Shown: positions 1-5,837 of the stretch, piece after piece | Layout: each line of letters starts with the position of its first letter | Numbering within the stretch: position 1 is the stretch's first letter | Assembly (NCBI GenBank): GCA_026398675.1 | Contig: JAPLSK010000364.1 | Span: forward strand, 1 to 5,974 | Direction of reading: 5' to 3' | Length of the DNA stretch: 5,974 nt | From: a bacterium | GTDB taxonomy: Bacteria; RBG-13-66-14 | The notes under the pieces: model-generated | What the model was told of the DNA's origin: nothing | What the model saw: the letters and a program-made list of their open reading frames with translations, nothing else | Databases searched by the model: none | Made by a program: the position numbers and the translations under genes

Positions 1-14
1 CGCGGAACAGACCC

Positions 15-81
15 GTAGGGGCGACCCGTAGGACGAGTCCTCTGCGGTCGCCCGCGGGCGGGGGCGGAGCCCTGCCCCTAC
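15..81. repeat. 67-bp element with inverted termini (MITE-like or structured repeat)
   Basis: The ends are perfect 8-bp inverted repeats, GTAGGGGC at 15-22 and GCCCCTAC at 74-81. A second, overlapping inverted pair, GGGCGACC (19-26) and GGTCGCCC (46-53), gives an alternative fold, and AGGAC/GTCCT (30-34, 37-41) caps it. The element encodes nothing and lies upstream of the tRNA gene. Short elements of this sort, with GTAGGGGC-type ends, are often dispersed in bacterial genomes. With one copy visible, its mobility is inference. No target-site duplication is evident. Confidence 0.5.
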
Positions 82-181
82 AGCTAAGAAACCTGTAAAA
101 GTAAACCGGCGTCGCTCGCGGCAGTAGCCTTTAGAACTGAAACAGACTCCCGTCGCGACTAAGTGTGGAGCTTCAAGCTCC

Positions 182-258
<77 letters not shown>

Positions 259-283
259 GGGGGGCCTAACAGGCCCCCTCTTT
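259..283 (+). terminator. Rho-independent terminator of tRNA-Pro
   Basis: A GC-rich stem pairs 259-266 with 272-279 (seven Watson-Crick pairs plus one outer G-T) around the loop TAACA (267-271). It is followed by CTTT (280-283). The stem starts directly after the CCA end, as expected for a single tRNA transcript. The T-tract is short. Confidence 0.75.
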
Positions 284-315
284 GCAGGAAAGCGGGGACG
301 CGGGACCGATGGACG

Positions 316-344
316 TTGACCGCGCCGCCCTTTAATCATAGAAT
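316..344 (+). promoter_or_regulatory. Sigma70-type promoter for the zinc-ribbon membrane protein gene
   Basis: The -35 box TTGACC (316-321) and -10 box TAGAAT (339-344) are separated by exactly 17 bp. Each matches the consensus at five of six positions. Transcription would start near 351, giving a leader of about 60 nt before the ATG at 412. This supports 412 as the start and shows the gene is expressed separately from the terminated tRNA. Confidence 0.75.
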
Positions 345-411
345 TCCGCCGAACGGGACGCCTAGAAATCCCCTGGCAGGCGGGGGGGATCTTTTACATC
401 GAGGAAGGGAT

Positions 412-1221
412 ATGTTCTGTCCGAATTGCGGCGGCGAGGTTTCCGAGGGCGCGAACTACTGTCCGAAATGCGGTCATCCGGTGACGCAGACGCCGACCCC
501 GGCGGACTCCACCGGGCAGCCAAGGCCGACGGCCGCCGCACCCGCGCGGCCCGCCGCGCAACCGTTGAAAACGGAGGCCAAACCCGGCCTGACGGTCTCG
601 AAACTGGACGAGGGCGGATGGGCCCGGATCGTGTTTTCGCTCGGGTTCCTCGGGCTGCTGTTCATCGCCTTCACCAACTTCAGCGTGCCCATTTCCGGAG
701 TCGTGGGTTACCTGACGCCGCGCATTTATGGCTACGGAGCGGCGAAATCCGTGCTCGGCATCCTCTTCGGCGGCGGAATGGTTGCGATGGGCTTCATCTT
801 CAAGGAACAGATGAAGGACCTGCTTTCCGACCTTGAGGTACTGTTGGTGGGCGGCGGGATAGCCCTTGCCGGGATACTGATGCTCATCCCCGGCGGCATG
901 GGCGGCTTCGGCTGGTTCATCTTTCAGGTCCTGATCGGGGCCGTTCTCGGCGGCGTCGGGTTCATGCTGTTGAAGATTTCGATGATTTTCACCGATAACA
1001 AGCTCGAAGCGATCTCCTCCAAGGTCGTCCCCTTCGCCCTGTTGGTGTTCGCCGCGTTCACGATCGTCTCAGGTGTCGGAACCCTGTTGAGCTTGGGGTT
1101 CCTGATGTACGACCTGCCCCAGGTGTTCCTCATCATCTCCAGCATCGCCGGTCTGTTGGGGGTGCTGGGCTTCGCCGGCGCCACCGTCCTGCGCCTGCTG
1201 GGCATCGAGCCGGGGCGCTGA
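412..1221 (+). CDS. Zinc-ribbon domain multi-spanning membrane protein
   Basis: This 269-aa protein of unknown function opens with a zinc ribbon made of two CPxCG knuckles (Cys3, Cys6, Cys17, Cys20), as in the zinc_ribbon_2 type found at the N-terminus of many bacterial membrane proteins. A Pro/Ala/Thr-rich linker (about 24-58) follows. Then come about six hydrophobic helices, near residues 72-90, 112-130, 142-160, 167-193, 205-230 and 237-262, several rich in glycine. The ribbon should lie in the cytoplasm. I chose ATG 412 because GAGG (401-404) sits 7 nt upstream, the zinc ribbon starts straight after it, and a promoter lies at 316-344. The same frame is open back to 214, but that would start inside the tRNA. 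The gene is monocistronic, with a terminator 20 nt after the stop. No specific substrate or partner can be inferred. Confidence 0.85.
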   Translation: MFCPNCGGEVSEGANYCPKCGHPVTQTPTPADSTGQPRPTAAAPARPAAQPLKTEAKPGLTVSKLDEGGWARIVFSLGFLGLLFIAFTNFSVPISGVVGYLTPRIYGYGAAKSVLGILFGGGMVAMGFIFKEQMKDLLSDLEVLLVGGGIALAGILMLIPGGMGGFGWFIFQVLIGAVLGGVGFMLLKISMIFTDNKLEAISSKVVPFALLVFAAFTIVSGVGTLLSLGFLMYDLPQVFLIISSIAGLLGVLGFAGATVLRLLGIEPGR

Positions 1222-1240
1222 ACCGCCGCAAGAAAAACGA

Positions 1241-1267
1241 AGGGAGCCCCCTCGGCTCCCTTTTTTT
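1241..1267 (+). terminator. Strong, probably bidirectional, rho-independent terminator
   Basis: A perfect 7-bp stem, GGGAGCC (1242-1248) with GGCTCCC (1254-1260), is followed by seven Ts (1261-1267). It ends the zinc-ribbon gene on the plus strand. On the minus strand the same hairpin is followed by TTCGTTTTTC, so it could also stop transcripts coming from the truncated HAD gene. Confidence 0.9.
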
Positions 1268-1280
1268 GACTCAAGGGGTT

Positions 1281-1361
1281 AAACCGAGCGAAGCGAGCTA
1301 CGCCCCCGGCGAACCGCGCTATGCCCCCGGCAAACCGAACGAAGTGAGCTACGCCTCCAAG
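1281..1361 (+). repeat. Tandem short-repeat array 1 (30-21-30 nt units)
   Basis: There are three head-to-tail units, at 1281-1310, 1311-1331 and 1332-1361. The full unit starts AAACCGAGCGAAGCGAGC and ends TATGCCCCCGGC or TACGCCCCCGGC. The middle unit lacks an internal 9 nt, and the third is diverged (GAACGAAGTGAGC, then CTCCAAG). All lengths are multiples of three, so frames stay open. On the minus strand the array is translated as the tail of the truncated HAD frame (AGGVARFARF-like repeats). Related arrays lie at 2013-2100 and 3748-3798. It is not a CRISPR array, since there are no spacers. Confidence 0.8.
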
Positions 1362-1922
1362 GCAGCCCGCCGGCGGCACTCCGAGCCTCTCGGACGCCCG
1401 CAGGTAGATTTCCGGATCGGGCTTGTTGTTGGACACGTCGGCCGAGGTGAGGACGACCGCGAAGTAAGGGCGGAGCCCGAACCGGTCCAATACGGCGTTC
1501 ACCGAGTCGGGATGGGCGCTAGAGGCCAGGGCCACCGGCATCTCCCGGCTCAACCGGCGGACCAGCCCCTCGACGCCCGGCCGCAACTTCATCCGGTCGC
1601 GGATGAACTTCGTGTAGAGCTCGTTCTTCGCCCGCCGTATTTCTTCGACAGGGGTCTCGATGCCGTACCGCTTGAGGTGATCCGACAGTCTCCCCTGACC
1701 GATCCAATTCTCGATGAAATCCTCGCGGGTGAGGTTATGACCGTATCCGGCCAGAATCTCGGCGTAGGCCTCGAACTGGAGCGGTTCGGAGTCCACCAAG
1801 ACGCCGTCCAGGTCGAAGATGACGGCCTCGATCATTTCAGCGGTATCCCCCCTGCCGCGGCGCGCGCGCCCCTCCCGGCCGCTTCGCGGACAGAACGGGC
1901 CACCAGCCTTAATTAGGAAAGC

Positions 1923-1951
1923 ATTATATCAGAAAACGGGTTCCCGGAAAA
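1923..1951 (-). promoter_or_regulatory. Extended -10 promoter for the truncated HAD gene
   Basis: On the minus strand, TGATATAAT (1931 to 1923) is a perfect extended -10 box. Seventeen bases upstream, TTTTCC (1951-1946) is a poor -35 match, which is usual for extended -10 promoters. Transcription would begin near 1916, about 80 nt before the ATG. That leader includes the 12-bp palindrome GGCGCGCGCGCC (1859-1870). Confidence 0.6.
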
Positions 1952-1984
1952 AGGAGGGATCGTGGTGAATCACCGGCAAAAGGG

Positions 1985-2012
1985 AAAAAAGGGGGGCCTC
2001 GGAAAGCCCCCT
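1985..2012 (-). terminator. Rho-independent terminator of the 502-aa TPR gene (minus strand)
   Basis: Read on the minus strand, GGGGGC (2011-2006) pairs with GCCCCC (1997-1992) around an 8-nt loop, followed by C and six Ts (1990-1985). The hairpin has no T-run in the plus direction. It lies about 170 nt beyond the stop of the TPR gene at 2180, so that gene's 3' UTR would include repeat array 2. Confidence 0.75.
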
Positions 2013-2100
2013 CGAATCGAAACGGATTTAATGCCGTCGGTAAAAAAGCGCGAAGCTGATTAATGCCGCCTGCAAAACGAAGCGAAGTAATGCCCCCGGC
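2013..2100 (+). repeat. Diverged short-repeat array 2
   Basis: There are three degenerate tandem units of about 27-33 nt, ending near 2040, 2073 and 2100. Each finishes with a variant of TTAATGCCGTCGG, TTAATGCCGCCTGC or TAATGCCCCCGGC. The last (2074-2100) is closest to the family: it has AAAACGAAGCGAAG, then ATGCCCCCGGC, which exactly matches array 1 (1321-1331) and the complement of array 3. It lies in the predicted 3' UTR of the 502-aa TPR gene. From 2101 to 2179 I see only an AT-rich stretch and a small hairpin, GGCGGGATCGCC (2133-2144). Confidence 0.6.
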
Positions 2101-2179
2101 GACTCGAGACCGTCACTTCAATTTATTTTAATGGCGGGATCGCCTGGGCCAAAGGGACAGCGCCGGTATCTCCCGGAGG

Positions 2180-3688
2180 TCAGTTCACATTCATGGAATA
2201 ATCCAGGAAGCGGTCCCAGTACTTGTTGGTCTCGTCGGCCCAACTGAAGTAGGCGTCCACGAAGACCTTGAGCGCCGCGTAATCCTTCATGCCGTCGGCC
2301 AGGATGGCGCCGTTGATTACGGACACCTGGCTGCGGGGGTTGACCTGCACCGACCGGAGGAAATACTGGAGGGCCTTGGGGTTGTCAACCTCCCACAGGG
2401 AGAGGGCGACCTTCTGGTACGCCCGGTCGGAGAGGTCCGTGACCGTCAGGATGTGGCTCCAGGTATCGAGAGCCTGCTTCGCGTACGCCTCGGAAAGGGC
2501 GGTGAGATTGCCGACCTCCGTGGGGTCCGCCGACGCCGCGGCCTGTTTGGTGTACAGGCCGGAGAGGCGCTCGCAGGTCTCGGCCACGCTCACCCAGCCG
2601 GAGACGAAGCCCGGGTCCACCTCCACGGATTTTTTGTAGTACTCCAGGGCCATGTCGAAGTAATTCTCGACGAGGGCGGGGTCGGTGGAGAACTTGATGT
2701 AATCCTCGGTGCCCAGGGTCCAGCCCTCGGGGGCCAGGTCCGGGTCGTTGAGGTAATCTATGTTCTGCTCTATCTGGCTGGCGGCGAAGAAGTAGGCGTT
2801 GCCGCGGCGGAGCCAGCCGAGCTGCACGCCGGGCTTGAGGCCGGTCGCCTTGTCCAAAAGCTCGAAGGCCGTCTCGAAGTTCTTCTCGAAGTACAGGACC
2901 TTGGCGTATTCGACCAGGGTGATGTAGAAGTTGGGGTCAACGGACATCGCCTCGTCGAAGAAGGATATCATCTTGCCCGAGTGCCCGGCGGAGATGGCCC
3001 TTCCGAGCCACTGGAAGGCATCCAGGTTGTTGGTTATGGGCTCGGCCCAGTAGCTCTCGGTGCCGGGACGCTCGTAGAGGCCGAACTCGTTCATGATGTC
3101 GTGGGAGAGATCGCGGCACAGGGTGGGCAGCTCCTCGTAAAGACCGGTGCGCTCGAAGACGGCCACCTCGGTAAAGGGCTCGTCGGCGGTGAGCACGCGG
3201 AGCTTGACGTAGACCTCATCCACCGACGGCTTGTCGAAGGAGCCCACTATCATGTAGTCGGCGTTGAAGGCCCGGTTCAGATCCTTGGCGTAGTTCGGAT
3301 CGAGGGAAACCAGGTCTAGCTTGGCCTCGCCCTGGGCGCTGTCCGGGTCGAGGCTGTAGCGGATCATGTAGAGGTCCTGGAAGTTCTTTAAAAGCTCGCT
3401 CCGCTCCACCATCCAGAGGTTTGAGCACTGCATCAGATCGAAGTTGATGGCGATGGCGATGCCGGCGCCGATCCACTTGACGAGCCGCTTGGCGGGGATG
3501 CCGTCCGGCCCCACGTAGACCTCCTCGTTGGAGTCGTAAGTCATGTCCAGGTCGAAGACGAGCCACTTCGTCATCCTGGGGGTGGCGACGTCGGTATCGG
3601 TGGATATGGCCAGCGGGCCATCGGTCTCCTGGGCTGATACGGCGATCGGCAGGAGCGCGGCCGCGATGATTATGAACCACTTCCCCAT
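2180..3688 (-). CDS. Exported protein with CsgG/FlgO/TolB-N-like domain and C-terminal TPR-like repeats
   Basis: This 502-aa protein has a Sec signal peptide (MGKWF, hydrophobic core 5-17, likely cleavage after VSA at 17-19), so it is periplasmic or surface-bound. Residues about 40-205 resemble the small alpha/beta domain of CsgG, FlgO or TolB-N type proteins: VFDLDMTYD, then a helix leading to LWMVERSELLKNFQDL, then FNADYMIVGSFD and the strand EVYVKLRVL. Residues about 222-480 are TPR-like helical hairpins with typical endings such as AMSVDPNFY, SVEVDPGFV and SVQVNPRSQ. The family function is scaffold or assembly work in the envelope; no enzyme motif is visible. ATG 3686-3688 has a strong Shine-Dalgarno, GAGGAGG (3700-3694), 5 nt upstream. 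A promoter lies at 4013-4041 and a terminator at 1985-2012. Arrays 3 and 2 flank the gene in inverted orientation. The domain assignment rests on motif resemblance and is moderately sure. Confidence 0.85.
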   Translation of the reverse strand: MGKWFIIIAAALLPIAVSAQETDGPLAISTDTDVATPRMTKWLVFDLDMTYDSNEEVYVGPDGIPAKRLVKWIGAGIAIAINFDLMQCSNLWMVERSELLKNFQDLYMIRYSLDPDSAQGEAKLDLVSLDPNYAKDLNRAFNADYMIVGSFDKPSVDEVYVKLRVLTADEPFTEVAVFERTGLYEELPTLCRDLSHDIMNEFGLYERPGTESYWAEPITNNLDAFQWLGRAISAGHSGKMISFFDEAMSVDPNFYITLVEYAKVLYFEKNFETAFELLDKATGLKPGVQLGWLRRGNAYFFAASQIEQNIDYLNDPDLAPEGWTLGTEDYIKFSTDPALVENYFDMALEYYKKSVEVDPGFVSGWVSVAETCERLSGLYTKQAAASADPTEVGNLTALSEAYAKQALDTWSHILTVTDLSDRAYQKVALSLWEVDNPKALQYFLRSVQVNPRSQVSVINGAILADGMKDYAALKVFVDAYFSWADETNKYWDRFLDYSMNVN

Positions 3689-3703
3689 CGGAACCTCCTC
3701 GGA

Positions 3704-3735
3704 ACCGTCCCAGGCGCGGGATCGTGCCGGACGGT
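3704..3735 (-). promoter_or_regulatory. Hairpin abutting the Shine-Dalgarno of the 502-aa TPR gene
   Basis: In the transcript, ACCGTCC (3735-3729) pairs perfectly with GGACGGT (3710-3704). An inner stem, GGCACG (3728-3723) with CGCGCC (3718-3713), has one A-C mismatch. The hairpin ends 3 nt before the Shine-Dalgarno (3700-3694). Its 3' arm, extended to 3701, is also complementary over 9 nt to a distant leader segment (3920-3912), so two folds compete. A regulatory role is inference. Confidence 0.5.
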
Positions 3736-3747
3736 CATTAGTTTTTT

Positions 3748-3798
3748 GCCGGGGGCATAGCTCGGTGTGCCGGGGGCATAGCTCGCTTCGCTCGGTTC
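3748..3798 (-). repeat. Short-repeat array 3 (21-30 nt units), inverted relative to arrays 1 and 2
   Basis: Two units lie at 3748-3768 (21 nt, the short form lacking the internal 9 nt) and 3769-3798 (30 nt). Both begin GCCGGGGGCATAGCTCG on the plus strand. The full unit continues CTTCGCTCGGTTC. This is the same family as 1281-1361 on the opposite strand, with the same 30/21 size classes. It lies in the leader of the 502-aa TPR gene, in sense orientation to that transcript. Confidence 0.8.
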
Positions 3799-4012
3799 GC
3801 GGGGCCTTCCCGCCATGCCCGACCCACCTGACGCCGTAAAAAAGCCTGTGGCGCTCAGCCGGGTTGTTTGCGTGACTGGCGGCCGTTGGATGGATACGTC
3901 GGAGAGTGGGAGACGGTTCCCCGCCAAGCCCAAGGGGTCCGCCACCTTTCCGCGGGTGGCGTGGGAATTTCCCTAGGGGATTGGGCGGGTTCTTTAAGAG
4001 CGAACTTGGTGT

Positions 4013-4041
4013 ATCTTATCGGTGCGGTTGTGGGTTGTCAA
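4013..4041 (-). promoter_or_regulatory. Near-consensus sigma70-type promoter for the 502-aa TPR gene
   Basis: On the minus strand, a perfect -35 box TTGACA (4041-4036), a 17-bp spacer and the -10 box TAAGAT (4018-4013) are present. It begins 11 nt after the stop of the 594-aa gene, whose stop codon is 4055-4053. The only downstream gene is the TPR gene starting at 3688. No convincing terminator separates the two genes, so read-through from the rimM operon may add to expression. Confidence 0.8.
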
Positions 4042-4052
4042 GGGTGCGCCGG

Positions 4053-5837
4053 TCAGGGGGAGACGCCGGCCAGCTCCGCCGTCAGGGCGTCTATGCACTC
4101 CACGGTGTCCGTATCCCCTGCCTCCAGGGCGCCCTCGCGGGCGATGGACCAGACCTTCCGGGCGTTCTCGCGGCTGACCTCGGCCCCCGTGGGATCGTCG
4201 GCGTAGGCCGCCCGGAAGTAGTCGGCGTAAACCCGTCCGGAGAGGACGCGGACCTCGATGCGCTGGAGGTCGTCGGCGATGTTGTAGGCTTCGGCCATGG
4301 CCACCACGGCCCGGTTGCGCACGTGCAAGAGGTGCTCGTAGTCCACGGGGTTCTTGGTGTAAAGGCTGAAGGCGTCGGCGGCGGCCAAGAGGAGGGGGAG
4401 CCGCTCCGGGCCCGTCATCCGGTTCCCCAGCTCCACCGCCCGCCAGAGGTAATCCGCGTTCGACAGCTCGCGTCCGAGGTCGCAGAGCACCATCCCGAAG
4501 GCCAGGAGGTGGTCATCCCCCAACCCCATGTTCAACAGGTCAATGGCGTCCCAGACCGCCTCCTCGAGCTCGCCCTTCTGTTTGGCCAGGTTCATCCGGG
4601 CCTGGAGGTAGATCACGAAGCGGCCGGAGTCGAGCTGGGCCCTCCAGGCCAGCTCGTACGCCCGCACGGCGGGTTCGAGTCGGTCCGCCCTCTCCAGGGC
4701 GGTGCCCGCGGCACCGGCCATGGCCGCCACCCGCGACGGGTTGGCCCCGGCCTCCTTGGCCCGCGCCAGGAGATCCAGACCGAGATCCACGTCCACCATG
4801 CGGATGAAGGCCGTCTCGGCGGCGGCGAGGAGATTGGGACCGGTCTCACCGGAGGCGAGGAGCTCGTCTATCCGCCGGCGACCCTCACGGCTCTCCTCCT
4901 CGGAGACGGGCTCCCCGCGGTAGACGGCCTCGGTTATCTCGCCGCTCTGGATGAGCTGAAGGGCCTCGAGCTGGGCCTCGGCGTAGAGCTTGATCGGCCC
5001 CACGGGTTGGGGGATTTCCAGGGTGAGGTCGTACCAGGTGCTCGCGTCGGAGTAGCGCCCCCGGATGCGCTCCAGATCGGCCAGCTTCACCGCCGCGTAG
5101 GCCCGGCTGATGACCCCCTCGCCGCCGTAATCGGGCAGGGCGTCGCTCTGGTAGGCCTCCAGCCAGAGGTCCTTCGCCGGCTCGTAGAGACCGTAGAGGA
5201 CCAGGACCTCGGTCAGGTCCGCCACCGCCCTCTCCCGGGGGGTGACCAGGTCACCGAAGGGGAAGTTACCGGAAACCGCGTCGTAGGCGTTCCTATATTC
5301 GTAAACCAGGGCGGGCACGGGGGGGTCTTCGAGGGACAGGACCAAGGACATGGCGGCGTCGTGGTAATCCACCAGACCGTTCCAGGCCGCCTGGAATCTC
5401 TCCTGGGGGTAGGGGCTCTCCTCGGCGACTTCGATGAAAACCGCGGCGGCTTCCGCGGAGCGCCCCAGCATGTGCAGACAGAAGGCTTCGGCCAGGCCGA
5501 GCTGGAGGTCGGGTGGGACGCCCGTCTCGGCGGTGAAGCGTTCCAGGGCGGCGGCGTGGTTCCCGGCGGCGGCCAGGCAGAAGGCCAGAGCCACGCGCTG
5601 GCGCAGGGTGCCGAAACCGCGATCGAGGATGGCCTGGAGCTGCGCGGCGGCGTCGGCGAACCGGGAGTTCCGCAGCGCCGATACCAGGGCCTCGTACTCC
5701 GACGGCGTGCCCAGGGAGGCGTCGGCGTAGATGAGCTGGCGGGCCTTCTCGGCGTAGAAATCGGTGGCCGGGTCGGCGAGAGCGCCCGCCGCCAGCGCGC
5801 AGAGGACCAGAATTACCGGACCGCACCTGTTGATCAC
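4053..5837 (-). CDS. Exported TPR-like helical-repeat protein, coupled to rimM
   Basis: This 594-aa protein has an N-terminal signal peptide (MINRCG, hydrophobic 7-20, likely cleavage after ALA at 19-21). Cys13 follows VL rather than a proper lipobox, so a lipoprotein is unlikely. The rest is nearly all alpha-helical with Ala/Leu-rich TPR-like pairs, clearest at about 45-75, 78-102, 110-140, 201-232, 243-272, 370-400, 408-436 and 443-472. Linkers at 175-200 and 300-325 are less regular. No catalytic motif is visible, and I recognise no named family. The start is GTG at 5837-5835, overlapping the rimM stop as GTGA. Its Shine-Dalgarno-like purines lie within the Glu codons of the RimM tail, so translation is probably coupled. 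It is followed at 12 nt by the promoter of the other TPR gene. A protein-protein scaffold in the periplasm is the most that can be inferred. Confidence 0.85.
   Translation of the reverse strand: MINRCGPVILVLCALAAGALADPATDFYAEKARQLIYADASLGTPSEYEALVSALRNSRFADAAAQLQAILDRGFGTLRQRVALAFCLAAAGNHAAALERFTAETGVPPDLQLGLAEAFCLHMLGRSAEAAAVFIEVAEESPYPQERFQAAWNGLVDYHDAAMSLVLSLEDPPVPALVYEYRNAYDAVSGNFPFGDLVTPRERAVADLTEVLVLYGLYEPAKDLWLEAYQSDALPDYGGEGVISRAYAAVKLADLERIRGRYSDASTWYDLTLEIPQPVGPIKLYAEAQLEALQLIQSGEITEAVYRGEPVSEEESREGRRRIDELLASGETGPNLLAAAETAFIRMVDVDLGLDLLARAKEAGANPSRVAAMAGAAGTALERADRLEPAVRAYELAWRAQLDSGRFVIYLQARMNLAKQKGELEEAVWDAIDLLNMGLGDDHLLAFGMVLCDLGRELSNADYLWRAVELGNRMTGPERLPLLLAAADAFSLYTKNPVDYEHLLHVRNRAVVAMAEAYNIADDLQRIEVRVLSGRVYADYFRAAYADDPTGAEVSRENARKVWSIAREGALEAGDTDTVECIDALTAELAGVSP

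Larger units (their letters stand above)
924..1835 (-). pseudogene. Truncated HAD-superfamily hydrolase (beta-phosphoglucomutase-like), 3' end lost to repeats
   Basis: The N-terminal 158 or so residues (about 1362-1835) look like a HAD-IA phosphatase or beta-phosphoglucomutase-like enzyme. Motif I is DLDGVLVDSE, with nucleophile Asp8 and Asp10. A helical cap covers about residues 15-90. Motif II is ALASSAHP (Ser105), and motif III is NNKPDPEIYL (Lys138). Just after LGVPPAGCL, where family members continue into the motif IV acidic segment (usually EDS with a following glycine), homology stops. The frame enters the repeat array, then crosses the terminator and runs antisense to the zinc-ribbon gene, with no stop until 924. 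About 60 C-terminal residues and the motif IV Mg2+ ligands are missing, so the product is probably inactive. The start ATG 1833-1835 has only a distant G-rich Shine-Dalgarno (1847-1852). A promoter lies at 1923-1951. Everything below 1362 is non-homologous tail. An assembly join at the repeat is the main alternative. Confidence 0.75.
3689..4006 (-). promoter_or_regulatory. Long (about 318 nt) 5' leader of the 502-aa TPR gene
   Basis: This stretch has no gene. From the predicted start near 4006 it holds, in transcript order: dyads around GGGAATTTCCC (3963-3973) and CCCTAGGG (3971-3978); a 7-bp hairpin pairing 3961-3955 with 3946-3940; GGAACCGTC (3920-3912), which can pair with 3709-3701; a run of six Ts (3843-3838) after a weak, mismatched stem; array 3; and the hairpin next to the Shine-Dalgarno. 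I compared it with the c-di-GMP, c-di-AMP, cobalamin and fluoride riboswitch patterns I know and found no match. It could be an unrecognised cis-regulatory RNA or simply a spacer containing repeats. Confidence 0.4.

Noticed and set aside
1281..1361. CRISPR array
   Set aside because: The units are directly adjacent, with no unique spacers and no cas genes.
1859..1870. GGCGCGCGCGCC palindrome as a functional site
   Set aside because: It is a perfect palindrome with alternating C and G, but this is easily reached in GC-rich DNA and nothing ties it to a function.
1266..1916. 216-aa plus-strand open frame
   Set aside because: It begins in the T-run of a terminator and is antisense to the HAD gene. 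Its only notable feature is the translated repeat (PSEASYAPG).
2453..3319. 288-aa plus-strand open frame
   Set aside because: It lies wholly antisense to the 502-aa TPR gene, which has a signal peptide, Shine-Dalgarno, promoter and terminator. The composition is what GC-rich antisense frames give.
3838..3860. Rho-independent terminator or attenuator before the run of six Ts (minus strand)
   Set aside because: The only stem (3860-3856 with 3848-3844) is five positions with a G-G mismatch, too weak to call.
3670..3945. 91-aa minus-strand open frame in the TPR leader
   Set aside because: It has a poor start, is translated through repeat array 3, and overlaps the start of the 502-aa gene out of frame. 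It is best explained by repeat units that keep frames open.
3838..4006. Known riboswitch (c-di-AMP, c-di-GMP, cobalamin, fluoride) in the TPR leader
   Set aside because: Fragments such as GGCGGGGAACC are suggestive, but the conserved core motifs of each class are missing or out of order.
3868..4206. 112-aa plus-strand open frame across the gap and the 594-aa gene end
   Set aside because: It covers a strong minus-strand promoter and the end of a supported gene, with no Shine-Dalgarno or recognisable domain.
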